From assembly GCA_963738205.1 (NCBI GenBank), contig CAVTVQ010000007.1, positions 930,001-994,000 of the forward strand: DNA of 64,000 nucleotides. The letters run 5' to 3'. Source of the stretch: DATFQE01 sp963738205 (lineage in GTDB: Bacteria > Actinomycetota > Thermoleophilia > Gaiellales > Gaiellaceae). Below the pieces are notes generated by a model, which searched no databases, was not told where the DNA came from, and saw only the letters and a program-made list of their open reading frames with translations. Both the position numbers and the translations under genes were made by a program. Positions 32,713-41,786 of this stretch are shown here, one piece after another. Position 1 is the stretch's first letter. Each line of letters opens with the position of its first letter.

Positions 32713-33726
32713 GTGCGCCGAATTGTCCTGGGCCTCGTACTGCTGGCCTCGTTCGTGCTCCTTGCCGCGGGTTGCGGCCGCGAGCGGCCCACGGATTCCG
32801 CCGCGCCCACGCAGACGCAGAGCGACGACGAGGCGACCGCCGGCTTCGGTGACGAGTCCGTCTCGCTCAGCGGTCGGGTCAAGGCCGACGGCTCGAGCAC
32901 GGTCGCCCCGCTGATCACCATCGCCGCCGAGGAGTTCCAGAAGCGGGAGCCGGGTGTCAAGGTCACCGTCGGCGTCTCCGGCACCGGCGGCGGCTTCGAG
33001 CGCTTCTGCGCGGGCGAGACCGACCTCTCTGATGCGTCGCGTCCGATCGAGGCCGAAGAGAAACAGGCTTGCGAGAAGAAGCACATCGCCTACCGCGAGC
33101 TGCAGGTCGCCAACGACGGCATCTCGGTCGTGGTCAACCCGGACAACGACTGGGCCCAGTGCCTCACCGTCGACCAGCTCAAGCGAATCTGGGAACCGGG
33201 CTCGAAGGTGAAGACCTGGAAGGATCTCGACGACTCGTTCCCGGACGAGAAGCTCGAGCTCTTCGGCCCTGGCACCGACTCCGGCACGTTCGACTTCTTC
33301 ACCGACAGGATCGTCGGCAAGGAGGGCTCGAGCCGCTCCGATTACTCGGCCACCGAAGACGACAACGTGATCGTCAACGGCGTCAACGGCAGCAAGGGCG
33401 GTCTCGGCTACCTCGGGCTCTCGTACGTCGAGCAGAACAAGGGCAAGCTCAAGGCTGTCGAGGTCGACGGGGGCGACGGGTGCGTCGCGCCGAGCCGCGA
33501 GACCGTTCAGGACGGCAGCTACACCCCGCTCTCCCGCCCCCTCTACGTCTACGCGCGCGTGGACGCGCTCGAGGACAAGGTCCAGGTCTCCGAGTTCCTC
33601 TCGTTCCTGCTGACGCGACAGGCGGCGCTCGCGCGCAAGGCCCTATTCGTCCCGCTCACGGCGGAGCAGAAGGAGAAGGCGCTGACCATTCTCGAAGGCG
33701 CCGGCATCGACGCGGGCTCCGAATGA
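32713..33726 (+). CDS. pstS: Phosphate ABC transporter substrate-binding lipoprotein
   Basis: High-affinity phosphate receptor, 337 aa. A hydrophobic leader ends in LLAAGC, so Cys21 should be lipidated. The phosphate site residues are recognisable in ADGSSTVAPL, GVSGTGGGFERFCAGETDLSDASR (in parts near residues 85-110) and GPGTDSGTFDFF. GTG start. It belongs to the longer SphX-like PstS branch. A second pstS follows after 123 bases with its own Pho box, so this one may be expressed separately. Confidence 0.92.
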   Translation: MRRIVLGLVLLASFVLLAAGCGRERPTDSAAPTQTQSDDEATAGFGDESVSLSGRVKADGSSTVAPLITIAAEEFQKREPGVKVTVGVSGTGGGFERFCAGETDLSDASRPIEAEEKQACEKKHIAYRELQVANDGISVVVNPDNDWAQCLTVDQLKRIWEPGSKVKTWKDLDDSFPDEKLELFGPGTDSGTFDFFTDRIVGKEGSSRSDYSATEDDNVIVNGVNGSKGGLGYLGLSYVEQNKGKLKAVEVDGGDGCVAPSRETVQDGSYTPLSRPLYVYARVDALEDKVQVSEFLSFLLTRQAALARKALFVPLTAEQKEKALTILEGAGIDAGSE

Positions 33727-33739
33727 CTGCCGCTGCGAT

Positions 33740-33783
33740 GTTCACCACTTCTTCCCAAGGTCTTCACTCCCCGGTTGCCCAAC
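33740..33783 (+). promoter_or_regulatory. Pho box array upstream of second pstS
   Basis: Four units in 11-base phase: GTTCACCactt, CTTCCCAaggt, CTTCACTcccc, GGTTGCCcaac. The first is a perfect core and the third close. It lies between the two pstS genes, 66 bases before the second ATG, and gives the pstS2-pstCAB-phoU transcript its own phosphate-responsive promoter. Confidence 0.68.
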
Positions 33784-33849
33784 GCGCGGCGCGGTCCGGC
33801 GACCATCGTGGCGCCAACACCGGCGAAAATGGACCAAGGGGGATAGCGA

Positions 33850-34800
33850 ATGGGTAAGTACCTCACGAGGGCAGCGCTGCTCGTGGGCCTCGCGGCTCTG
33901 GCGGCGACGGCCTGGGCGGCCACAGGCTCGGCGCGGCCGTTCGCGGGAAGCGTGTCCGGCACGCTGACTGCTGACGGATCGAGCACGGTGGGACCGTTCG
34001 CAACCGCAGCGGCCGAGGGCTTCCAGCGCGCGAACAGGGGTGCGCGAGTCACGGTGGGCATCTCCGGCACCGGCGGCGGTTTCGAGCGCTTCTGCAAGGG
34101 CGAGACCGACATGTCGAACGCGTCGAGGCCGATCAAGTACTCCGAGGCCAAGAAGTGCCAGGACGCAGGCATCAGGTACATCCAGTTCCTGGTCGCGAAC
34201 GACGGCATCTCGCTCGTCGCGAACAAGTCCAACACCTGGGCCAACTGCCTCACGGTCGACGAGCTGAAGAAGGTCTGGGACCGGGGCTCGAAGGTGGACA
34301 ACTGGAAGGACGTGCGTGCCGGCTTCCCGGACGTGCCGCTCAAGCTCTACGGGCCGGGCACCGACTCAGGCACGTTCGAGTTCTTCACCGAGAAGATCAA
34401 CGGCACCGCACGGCGGAGCCGCTCCGACTACAGCGCGAGCGAGGACGACAACGTGCTCGTCCGTGGCGTCTCCGGCGACCGCGGCGGCCTCGGCTACTTC
34501 GGCTTCTCCTACTACGAGGAGAACATCAGCAAGCTGAAGCTGATCAAGGTCGACGGCGGCGGTGGCTGCGTCGCGCCGAGCAGCAAGAGCGTGCAGAGCC
34601 GCGCCTACAAGCCGCTCTCGCGCGCGCTCTTCATCTACGTCAAGCGCGACTCGTTCAAGAAGGCCGTGCAGAAGGCCTTCATCAAGTACATCATCGTCAA
34701 CGAGAAGAAGATCGCGAAGACGGCGAAGTACGTGTCGCTCACGCCCTCGCAGCTGCGTAAGGCGAAGCGCCAGTACAACACCGCGATCAGGACCAACTAG
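33850..34800 (+). CDS. pstS: Second phosphate ABC transporter substrate-binding protein
   Basis: Paralog of the preceding pstS, 316 aa, but with a Sec-type signal peptide (residues 1-24, AWA cleavage-like site) and no lipobox cysteine. It should therefore be released to the outside or held by other means. Ligand motifs ADGSSTVGPF, GISGTGGGFERFCKGETD, NDGISLVANKSN and GPGTDSGTFEFF are intact. The C-terminal third is unusually Lys-rich. AAGGGGG lies upstream of the ATG. It leads the pstCAB-phoU operon. Confidence 0.92.
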   Translation: MGKYLTRAALLVGLAALAATAWAATGSARPFAGSVSGTLTADGSSTVGPFATAAAEGFQRANRGARVTVGISGTGGGFERFCKGETDMSNASRPIKYSEAKKCQDAGIRYIQFLVANDGISLVANKSNTWANCLTVDELKKVWDRGSKVDNWKDVRAGFPDVPLKLYGPGTDSGTFEFFTEKINGTARRSRSDYSASEDDNVLVRGVSGDRGGLGYFGFSYYEENISKLKLIKVDGGGGCVAPSSKSVQSRAYKPLSRALFIYVKRDSFKKAVQKAFIKYIIVNEKKIAKTAKYVSLTPSQLRKAKRQYNTAIRTN

Positions 34801-34820
34801 GGGAACCTAGGAACCGTAGG

Positions 34821-35747
34821 TTGGCGACACAGGAGGCTTCTGCAGGAGCAGTCAGGCTCCGTGCCACCCGCCGGCGCTGGGGCGAGGACGTCGTCAAGGT
34901 CGTCCTCGCCCTCTGCGCCCTCATCTCGATCCTGACCACGGTCGGGATCGTCGTTTCGCTGTTCATCCCGGCGATCGAGTTCTTCAGTGACGTCTCGCCA
35001 TGGGAGTTCTTCAGCGGTACCGAGTGGGCGCCGCTGTTCTCGCCGTCACATTTCGGCGTCCTCCCGCTGGTCGCGGGGACGATCGTCGTCTCGCTGGTCG
35101 CGGCGCTGGTCGCGCTGCCGTTCGGCCTCGGCTCAGCGATCTACCTGAGCGAGTACGCGCGGAGCAGCACGCGCCAGGTGCTCAAGCCGACGCTCGAGAT
35201 CCTCGCCGGGATCCCGACCGTCGTCTACGGCTACTTCGCCCTGACGCTCGTTTCGCCCCTGCTCCAGGACATCGGCGTGGGCGTCAGCGTCTTCAGCGCG
35301 CTCGCCGCCGCGCTCGTCATGGGCGTGATGCTGATCCCCACCGTCGCGTCGGTGTCGGAGGACGCGATGGCTGCGGTTCCGCGCGACCTGCGCGACGGCG
35401 CCTACGCGCTGGGCTCGAACCGCATGCAGGTGGCATTGCGGGTGGTCGTCCCGGCGGCGATCTCCGGGATCATCGCGTCGTTCGTGCTCGCGATCTCGCG
35501 CGCGGTCGGCGAGACGATGATCGTGCTGATCGCCGCAGGTGGGCAGCCCAACTGGACGTTCAACCCGCTCGAGGCGATGCAGACGATGACGGCGTTCATC
35601 GCCGCCACGGGCCAGGGCGACGTCCCGACCGGGTCGCTCGAGTACAAGACCATCTTCGCCGTCGGCGCAACGCTGTTCGCGATGACGCTCGTGATGAACC
35701 TGCTCTCGATCCGGCTCGTGCGCAAGTTCCGCGAGGTCTACGAATGA
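34821..35747 (+). CDS. pstC: Phosphate ABC transporter permease PstC
   Basis: Membrane permease, 308 aa, six predicted transmembrane segments. The start is a TTG (TTGGCGACACAGGAG), 20 bases after pstS; no ATG or GTG fits better. Characteristic stretches are VVSLVAALVALPFGLGSAIYL, LEILAGIPTVVYGYFAL and the coupling loop AVPRDLRDGAYALGSNRMQ. Its stop overlaps the pstA ATG (ATGA). Confidence 0.93.
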   Translation: MATQEASAGAVRLRATRRRWGEDVVKVVLALCALISILTTVGIVVSLFIPAIEFFSDVSPWEFFSGTEWAPLFSPSHFGVLPLVAGTIVVSLVAALVALPFGLGSAIYLSEYARSSTRQVLKPTLEILAGIPTVVYGYFALTLVSPLLQDIGVGVSVFSALAAALVMGVMLIPTVASVSEDAMAAVPRDLRDGAYALGSNRMQVALRVVVPAAISGIIASFVLAISRAVGETMIVLIAAGGQPNWTFNPLEAMQTMTAFIAATGQGDVPTGSLEYKTIFAVGATLFAMTLVMNLLSIRLVRKFREVYE

Positions 35748-36619
35748 GCACCGTGCCGGCCGCACTCAGGCCGGAAAAGCCGCGCGGACGGATTTCGAGC
35801 GCGCTCTTCCGGGCGTTCCTGTACTTCTCGCTCGCAATCGGGATCGTCACGCTCGGGACGCTGCTCGTGCAGGTCCTGGCCAAGGGCTACAAGTACCTCG
35901 ACCTCGTCCTGCTCCTGGAGCCGCCGTCGGCCGACCCGCAGATCGCGGGCGCGCGGCCGGCGATCCTGGCCACGGTCTACCTCGGCCTGCTCCTGATCGC
36001 GTTCTCGGTGCCGATCGGCGTCGGGACGGCGATCTACCTCGAGGAGTACGCGAATCGCGAGCGCTGGTACAACCGCCTGCTCGAGGTCAACATCCAGAAC
36101 CTCGCGGGCGTGCCGTCGATCGTCTACGGGATCCTCGGCCTCGCCTTCCTCGTTCGCGGGCTTGGCATCGGACGGGTGCTCCTCGCCGGCGCGATGATCC
36201 TCACGCTCGTCGTCCTGCCGACGGTGATCATCGCCGCCCGCGAGGCGATCAGAGCCGTCCCCGATTCGATCCGCCAGGGGGCGTACGCCCTCGGTGCCAC
36301 GAAGTGGCAGGTCGTGTGGCGGCAGGTGCTTCCGGCCGCCACGCCCGGCATCGCGACCGGCTCGATCCTCGCGCTCTCACGCGGGCTCGGGGAGACGGCG
36401 CCGTTGCTCCTCGTCGGCGCGCTGACGTACGTGGCGTTCGATCCGACCGTCCTCGGCGAGTTCACCGCGCTGCCGGTGCAGATCTTCCAGTGGACCGGGC
36501 GCCCGCAGGAGCAGTTCCGGATCCTCGCCGCTTCGGGAATCATCGTCTTGCTGGTGATCGTGCTCGCGCTCAACGCCGTCGCGATCCTTCTCCGCAACCG
36601 CTACCAGAGAAAGTGGTGA
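35744..36619 (+). CDS. pstA: Phosphate ABC transporter permease PstA
   Basis: Partner permease, 291 aa, six transmembrane segments. The family stretch VPIGVGTAIYLEEYANRERW, the NIQNLAGVPSIVYGILGLAF region and the coupling loop AVPDSIRQGAYALGATKWQ are present. The frame is open upstream; the ATG overlapping the pstC stop is chosen. It ends 2 bases before the pstB ATG, so the whole Pst set is translationally linked. Confidence 0.93.
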   Translation: MSTVPAALRPEKPRGRISSALFRAFLYFSLAIGIVTLGTLLVQVLAKGYKYLDLVLLLEPPSADPQIAGARPAILATVYLGLLLIAFSVPIGVGTAIYLEEYANRERWYNRLLEVNIQNLAGVPSIVYGILGLAFLVRGLGIGRVLLAGAMILTLVVLPTVIIAAREAIRAVPDSIRQGAYALGATKWQVVWRQVLPAATPGIATGSILALSRGLGETAPLLLVGALTYVAFDPTVLGEFTALPVQIFQWTGRPQEQFRILAASGIIVLLVIVLALNAVAILLRNRYQRKW

Positions 36620-36621
36620 CC

Positions 36622-37461
36622 ATGTCCGACACAATCCCGACCGTGATCGCCACCCAGCAGCGCGAGCTCCCCGATCGGTCGCAGCGCGAAGTCGTCTTCA
36701 ACGTCGACGACCTCGGCGTGTCGTACAGCGGAAAACTGGCGTTGAAGGGCGTGTCGCTCGAGATCTACCGCAACTTCGTGACCGCCTTCATCGGCCCGTC
36801 GGGCTGCGGCAAGAGCACGTTCATCCGCTGCTTCAACCACATGAATGCCCTGATTCCGGGGGCGAAGATCCACGGCGAGATCAGCTACCACGGCCAGGAT
36901 CTCTACGGCTCGGAGGTCGATCCTGTCGAGGTTCGCAGGCGGATCGGGATGGTGTTCCAGAAGCCGAACCCGTTCCCCAAGTCGATCTACGACAACGTCG
37001 CCTTCGGGCCGCGCGTGCTCGGGATGACCGACGACCTGGAGGGCCGCGTCGAGCGAGCGCTGCAGCAGGCTGCGCTGTGGGACGAGGTCAAGGACCGGTT
37101 GAAGGCGGGCGCGCTGTCGCTCTCCGGTGGCCAGCAGCAGCGCCTGTGCATCGCGCGCTGCCTCGCCGTCGAGCCCGAGGTGATCCTGATGGACGAGCCG
37201 GCCTCAGCCCTCGATCCGATCGCCACGACGCGCATCGAGGACTTGATGCACGAGCTGAAGAACCAATACACGATCGTGGTCGTGACCCACAACATGCAGC
37301 AGGCGGCGCGCGTTGCCGACATGACGGCGTTCTTCAGCGTCGAGCGTGGCGAGGAGGGCGAGCGCAGCGGCATCCTCGTCGAGTACGACGCCACGCCGAA
37401 GATCTTCACGCAGCCCTCCGACAAGCGCACCGAGGACTACGTCACGGGACGATTCGGCTGA
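36622..37461 (+). CDS. pstB: Phosphate ABC transporter ATP-binding protein PstB
   Basis: Cytoplasmic ATPase, 279 aa. Walker A GPSGCGKST, the PstB-specific FIRCFNHMNALIPGAK, Q-loop MVFQKPNPFPKSIYDNVAFG, signature LSGGQQQRLCIARCLA, Walker B ILMDEPASALDP and H-loop VVTHNMQQA are all present. An N-terminal extension of about 30 residues precedes the fold. GGTGACC before the ATG is a modest ribosome site. The stop overlaps phoU (TGATG). Confidence 0.95.
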   Translation: MSDTIPTVIATQQRELPDRSQREVVFNVDDLGVSYSGKLALKGVSLEIYRNFVTAFIGPSGCGKSTFIRCFNHMNALIPGAKIHGEISYHGQDLYGSEVDPVEVRRRIGMVFQKPNPFPKSIYDNVAFGPRVLGMTDDLEGRVERALQQAALWDEVKDRLKAGALSLSGGQQQRLCIARCLAVEPEVILMDEPASALDPIATTRIEDLMHELKNQYTIVVVTHNMQQAARVADMTAFFSVERGEEGERSGILVEYDATPKIFTQPSDKRTEDYVTGRFG

Positions 37462-38123
37462 TGCGCGTCGGGCTCCAGGAAGGGCTGGACATCCTGCAGG
37501 CGAGCCTGATGGAGGAGGGCGACCTCGTGCTGCGCGCGCTTCGGGGTGCATACGAGGCGCTCGAATCGCGCGATCCGGAGCTCGCCGACGAGGTGATCGC
37601 CTTCGACGACGAGGTCGACAGCCGTTATCGCGCGATCGAGGAGGGGATCGAGGCGCTGCTCGCCCGCCAGACCCCGGTGGCCGGAGACCTACGGCAGGTG
37701 CTCGCGTGCCTCCACGCCAACCTCCACCTGGAGCGGATGGCCGACTACTGCGTGACGATCGCGAAGCTGACGAAGCTCGTCTACGGGATCGCGCCGGACG
37801 CGAAGCTGATGGAGTCGTTCGACGAGATGACGACGCGCGCAGAGGAGATGATCCGCGTCGCGCTCGACTCGTTCGCACGGCGCGACCTCGAGGGCGCAGA
37901 GTCGCTCGTCGAGCGTGACGAGCTGATCGATCGGGCGAACCGGCGCGCTGTCCAGCACGTGCTCGCCCTTGGATCCAACCCGGAGCTGCGCGAGTGGGGG
38001 CTCAGGATGATCATCGTCTCGCGCTGCCTCGAGCGCATCGGCGATCACGCCGTCGACATCGGCGAGCAGACCGCGTACCTCGTGACCGGCGAGTTTCGCG
38101 AGTTCACGGACGCCTCGCACTGA
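37461..38123 (+). CDS. phoU: Phosphate transport system regulator PhoU
   Basis: Two three-helix PhoU repeats, 220 aa, the standard length. Conserved metal and interface signatures appear once per half: DLRQVLACLHANLHLERMADY near residue 75 and LRMIIVSRCLERIGDHAVDI near residue 185. PhoU links PstB activity to the sensor kinase and keeps the Pho response off when phosphate is plentiful. Last gene of the pst operon; 80 bases with an inverted Pho box array separate it from the fused arsC. Confidence 0.95.
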   Translation: MRVGLQEGLDILQASLMEEGDLVLRALRGAYEALESRDPELADEVIAFDDEVDSRYRAIEEGIEALLARQTPVAGDLRQVLACLHANLHLERMADYCVTIAKLTKLVYGIAPDAKLMESFDEMTTRAEEMIRVALDSFARRDLEGAESLVERDELIDRANRRAVQHVLALGSNPELREWGLRMIIVSRCLERIGDHAVDIGEQTAYLVTGEFREFTDASH

Positions 38124-38162
38124 GTGAGCGTCCGGTGAACGTCCGGTAGCGATCTGGCAACC
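38119..38162 (-). promoter_or_regulatory. Inverted Pho box array between phoU and arsC
   Basis: On the minus strand the 11-base-phased units are GGTTGCCagat, CGCTACCggac, GTTCACCggac, GCTCACTcagt. The array is inverted relative to the flanking genes, both on the plus strand. It ends 41 bases before the arsC GTG. OmpR-type regulators can act in either orientation, so it may control arsC or an antisense transcript into phoU. Confidence 0.6.
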
Positions 38163-38203
38163 GCGCTGGCGACAGGTCCGTCTCACCTGGCAACCTGCCC
38201 GCC

Positions 38204-38827
38204 GTGGCGGTCGAGCTCGACGTCTTCACGCTTGCGCACATCGGAAAGCAGGTCGACGATCTCGCCATCGAGTTCGAAGGCGTGTTCTCGCGCGAGACCG
38301 TAGACCGGTACGTGCAGGAGAGCCTCGAAGGGTTCGCGGCGGCCCGGTTCTCGGACTTCTTGCCGGTGCTGGTGTACCGCTACAGCCGGGAGCGCCTGCG
38401 CGCGCTCGGCCAGGCCGAGGGCACGATCGCGAAGACCGTGCCCGAGGTGCTGTTCGTGTGCGTCCAAAACGCCGGCCGAAGCCAGATGGCGGCCGCCCTC
38501 CTCAACCATCACGCGGAGGGGCGGGTGCACATCCGCTCTGCCGGCAGTGCCCCGGCCGACACGATCAACCCCGCGGTCGTCGAGGCCCTCGGCGAGCTGG
38601 GCATCGACATCGGCGAGGAGTTTCCGAAGCCGCTCTCGGACGAGGTCGTTCGTGCAGCCGACGTCGTGATCACGATGGGCTGCGGCGATGCCTGCCCGAT
38701 CTATCCCGGCAAGCGCTACGAGGACTGGCAGGTCCCCGATCCCGACCGGCAGGAGCTGCCGGCCGTCCGCAGCATCCGCGACGAGATCGACACCCGCGTC
38801 ACGACGCTGTTGAAGCAGCTCGTCTAG
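38204..38827 (+). CDS. arsC: ArsC-type arsenate reductase with N-terminal three-helix domain
   Basis: A 207-residue fusion. Residues 1-78 form a small helical domain (VFSRETVDRYVQESLEGF, FLPVLVYRYSRERLRAL) of the three-helix-bundle dimerisation kind seen in actinobacterial ArsC proteins. The remainder is an LMW-PTP arsenate reductase with P-loop CVQNAGRSQMA and TMGCGDACPIYPGKRYEDW. Arsenate enters through Pst, so an ArsC at the end of the pst operon is a sensible defence. GTG start. It converges on the M50 protease gene with a 4-base overlap. Confidence 0.9.
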   Translation: MAVELDVFTLAHIGKQVDDLAIEFEGVFSRETVDRYVQESLEGFAAARFSDFLPVLVYRYSRERLRALGQAEGTIAKTVPEVLFVCVQNAGRSQMAAALLNHHAEGRVHIRSAGSAPADTINPAVVEALGELGIDIGEEFPKPLSDEVVRAADVVITMGCGDACPIYPGKRYEDWQVPDPDRQELPAVRSIRDEIDTRVTTLLKQLV

Positions 38828-39931
38828 CGCCGCCCCGACGCGAGCGCCTGGGCGACGTCCTCCAGGGACAGGTAGCCCGCGAGGCGATCGCCGTCGAGCA
38901 CGAGGGCGCGGTTGACTCCCGCCGTCTCCGAGCCGGGACAACGCCGCCGAGAGCTCCTCGTCGGGTGCCAGCCGAGGCGCTCCCTCGAGGCCGAGCATGA
39001 TCTCGCCGACGCTCCGCGCAGCCCACTCCGCCTGCGGGGTCTCCAGCACCGCGCGGGTTGGCAGCAGGCCGACGACCCGGCCCCCGTCGAGCACCGGATA
39101 CGCGGTCAGCCTCGCCTCCTGCCCGATCGAGCCCATGAACTCGGCAAGCGTGCTGTCGTGCCGCGCGGCGACCGGGTCGGCGACCATCAGGTCCCGCACC
39201 CTGAGTCCGGCGATCGCGCGCTGCGCCTCGGTCAGTCGCGCCTCGGCGCCGGCCGCGCTCAGGACGAACCAGCCGAGGAAGGCGATCCAGGCACCGCCGA
39301 ACGTCCCACCGAGCAGGAACAGCACGAAGCCCGCGCCGATCATGAGCAGGCCCGTGGCGCGACCGGCCTCGGCGGCGATGCGCGTCGCCCACATGAAGTC
39401 GCCGCGGATCCGCCACAGCGCGGAGCGCAGCACCCGGCCGCCGTCCAGCGGCAGCGCCGGCAAGAGGTTGAAGACGAGCAGCGAGAGGTTGATGTACCCG
39501 AGCCAGGACGCGACGCCGTCCACCTGCTCGGGCGGCCCCGTGAGCGCGGCGAACCCCGCGAACAGGATGCCGAGCGCGAGCGAGACGAGCGGCCCGGCGA
39601 TGGCGATCCGGAACTCCGAGCCGGGCCCGGGGAACGATCCGCGGAAACTCGCGACGCCGCCGAACAGCCACAGTGTGATGCCGTCGATCGTCATCCCCTC
39701 ACGCCGAGCCTGGAGCGCGTGGCCGAGCTCGTGGAGCAGGATCGAGGCGAACAGGAGAACCGCGGCGGCGAGCGCCATCGCGCGGTAGTCGTCACCCGTG
39801 AGCCCGGGATTCTGGCGTGGGAAGACGGTCTCCGACAGCGTCCAGACCAGCAGCCCGAGCACGAGCAGCGAGCTCCAGTGCAGGCCGACCCGGATCCCGG
39901 CGATCCGCCCGAGGGAGAAGCTCGGGCTCAC
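38824..39931 (-). CDS. Site-2 protease family (M50) membrane metalloprotease with CBS domains (frameshift)
   Basis: Intramembrane zinc protease of the SpoIVFB/Rv2869-like group with C-terminal CBS pair, about 368 aa after correction. The HExxH motif is in LLHELGHALQARREG near residue 65, and the third ligand in LLPALPLDGGRVLRSALW near residue 150. CBS domains start near residue 230. The frame breaks at the CCC run 38918-38920; removing one base restores NRALVLDGDRLAGYLSLEDV and a stop at 38824-38826. Read without correction it would run into the convergent arsC. GTG start, 10 bases after the L,D-transpeptidase gene. Confidence 0.85.
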
Positions 39932-39941
39932 GGGAGGAAGC

Positions 39942-41058
39942 TCACGGGAAGATCTGCACGGTGGCCCCGTAGGGCCAGCGGGCGTTGAAGCCCGGCGCGA
40001 ACCACATCGGCATCCGAACGCAGCCGTGGCTCGCGGGGTATGCCGGCACGGACGGGTAGCCGTGCAGGGCGAAGCCGCGGTGGAAGTAGAGCGGGTACCA
40101 GAGCACCCAGTCCCAGCCGGTGACCTTGCGATAGACGTGCCAGGTGCCGAGCGGCGTATTGCCGGTGGCGCCGGTGGAGACGTGCGTGATTCCGACGACG
40201 CGGCCGCCGCGGACCTCGAACGCGACCTGGCGGCCCTTGTAGACCTCGACATGTGTTCCCGAGGAGCGCGGTCGCGGCGTCCGCGCGGCGGCGAGCGCAC
40301 GCCACGTGCGGGCGTCGACCCTGGCGGTGCGCGGCAGCCCGATCACCTTCTGGAACGCGAGCACGGCGTCGCGCGTATCGTCCGCATAGAGGCGGTCGAT
40401 CCCGCGGAGCGCGTAGCCGAGCGACCTCAGCCGCTGCTCGAGGCCGGTCACAGCGGGCCCGCGGGCGCCGTAGGAGAGCGGCGGCCCCTTCACGCGCAGG
40501 ACGAGCACGCCGGTGCGGCGAACGTAGCCGCGCGCAGGGCGGAGGACGACCTCGAGGCGGACGCGGCCGGGACCGCCCGCGGGCACCCGCGCCCGGAAGC
40601 GGCCCGTGCGGTCGACCCGCGCGCGGTAGCTGCGGCCGCCGATGCGAACGGAAATCCGGCCGGCCTGGTGCGGAAGCACGCGGCCGGACACGCGGAGCGT
40701 GCTCGCCGACCACGCGTGCGCCCCGCACGCCGGCGCGCAGGACCGGCCGCACGCGAATCGGCACGGGCGCCGAGCGTGCGATCCCGGCGACGGCGACGTA
40801 GGCCGCTGCTCGGTGGACGGCGACCGTCGTGCCGAACGAGCCGTCGACCTGGGTGACGCCGCTCCACACTGGAGTCGACCCCTGCATGATCGTCACGGGC
40901 TCGCCCGGGATCGCCGGCGTCACGGCTCCGGCGAGGGTGAGCCGACCCTCGAAGCGGACGAGCGTGGAGCTCGCGGCCAGGCTGACGCCGTCCGCCGCGT
41001 GAGCCGGGGTGGCGAACAACGCACCAAGTGCCGCAACGACAACGAGAGACCGCTTCAC
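39942..41058 (-). CDS. Secreted L,D-transpeptidase with peptidoglycan-binding domain (frameshift)
   Basis: Cell wall cross-linking enzyme, about 371 aa after correction. A signal peptide (MKRSLVVVAALGALFATPAHA, split here for length: ends in PAHA) is followed by Ig-like beta domains, a PG_binding_1 domain (GPAVTGLEQRLRSLGYALRG) and a YkuD domain with the catalytic motif SHGCVRMPMW near the end. The N-terminal and C-terminal parts are in different frames. Deleting one base from the four-base C run at 40721-40724 joins them as AHAWSASTLRVSGRVLPH. The break is probably an assembly error. Confidence 0.83.
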
Positions 41059-41088
41059 GACCCGATCCTAGGTTTTTCCTAGAGCGCT

Positions 41089-41625
41089 CTAATCCTTGTC
41101 GCGGGAGCCGAGATCCGCGAGCGCGCGTCCGAACGCCCCGCGATGCTCGGCCGAGAACAGCACGAACGTCACGCGTTCGACCTTCGGATGGGCGTCGAGC
41201 GACTCGGCCGTCGTTCGCAGGGCGATACGGGCCGCCCGCTCCACGGGGAAGCGGTAGACGCCGGTGGAGATGGCGGGAAACGCAACGGTCCGGGCGCCGA
41301 GCTCGGCCGCCACCTCGAGCGAGCGGCGGTGCGCGGACGCGAGCAGCTCGTCCTCGCCCTGGTCGCCGCCGTGCCAAACCGGCCCGACTGTGTGGATTAC
41401 CCAGCGCGCGGGAAGCTCGCCCGCTGTGGTCGCCTTCGCGTCACCGGTGTCGCAGCCGCCGTGGCGCCGGCACTCCTGCAGGATCGACGGGCCACCGGCA
41501 CGGTGGATGGCGCCGTCGACACCGCCGCCGCCGAGCAGCGACGAGTTGGCAGCATTGACGATCGCGTCGACTGCCACGCGAGTGATGTCGCCCTGCGTGA
41601 GCTCGATGCGCTCGGTGCCCGCCAC
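41089..41625 (-). CDS. Macrodomain protein (O-acetyl-ADP-ribose deacetylase-like)
   Basis: Single macrodomain, 178 aa, of the YmdB/MacroD type: GDITRVAVDAIVNAANSSLLGGG, GGGVDGAIHRAGG and the diphosphate loop AISTGVYRFPVERAA are intact, with the catalytic Asn and Asp of the MacroD group in place. It removes ADP-ribose or deacetylates O-acetyl-ADP-ribose in the cytoplasm. GTG start. No ADP-ribosyltransferase or toxin gene is adjacent, so a housekeeping role is more likely than antitoxin. Confidence 0.92.
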   Translation of the reverse strand: MAGTERIELTQGDITRVAVDAIVNAANSSLLGGGGVDGAIHRAGGPSILQECRRHGGCDTGDAKATTAGELPARWVIHTVGPVWHGGDQGEDELLASAHRRSLEVAAELGARTVAFPAISTGVYRFPVERAARIALRTTAESLDAHPKVERVTFVLFSAEHRGAFGRALADLGSRDKD

Positions 41626-41786
41626 GGGCCGACCGTAGACGACGCGCCCGACTATGTCACTCGTTCTTCACGAGGACAAGATCGTGGTCGCCACACGGCG
41701 CCAACAAAGCCAAGACATGCTTAACCCACGAGCAAACACCTGCAAACAAAGGCACAACGGCTCGCCGGTATAAGGAACGGATACAG

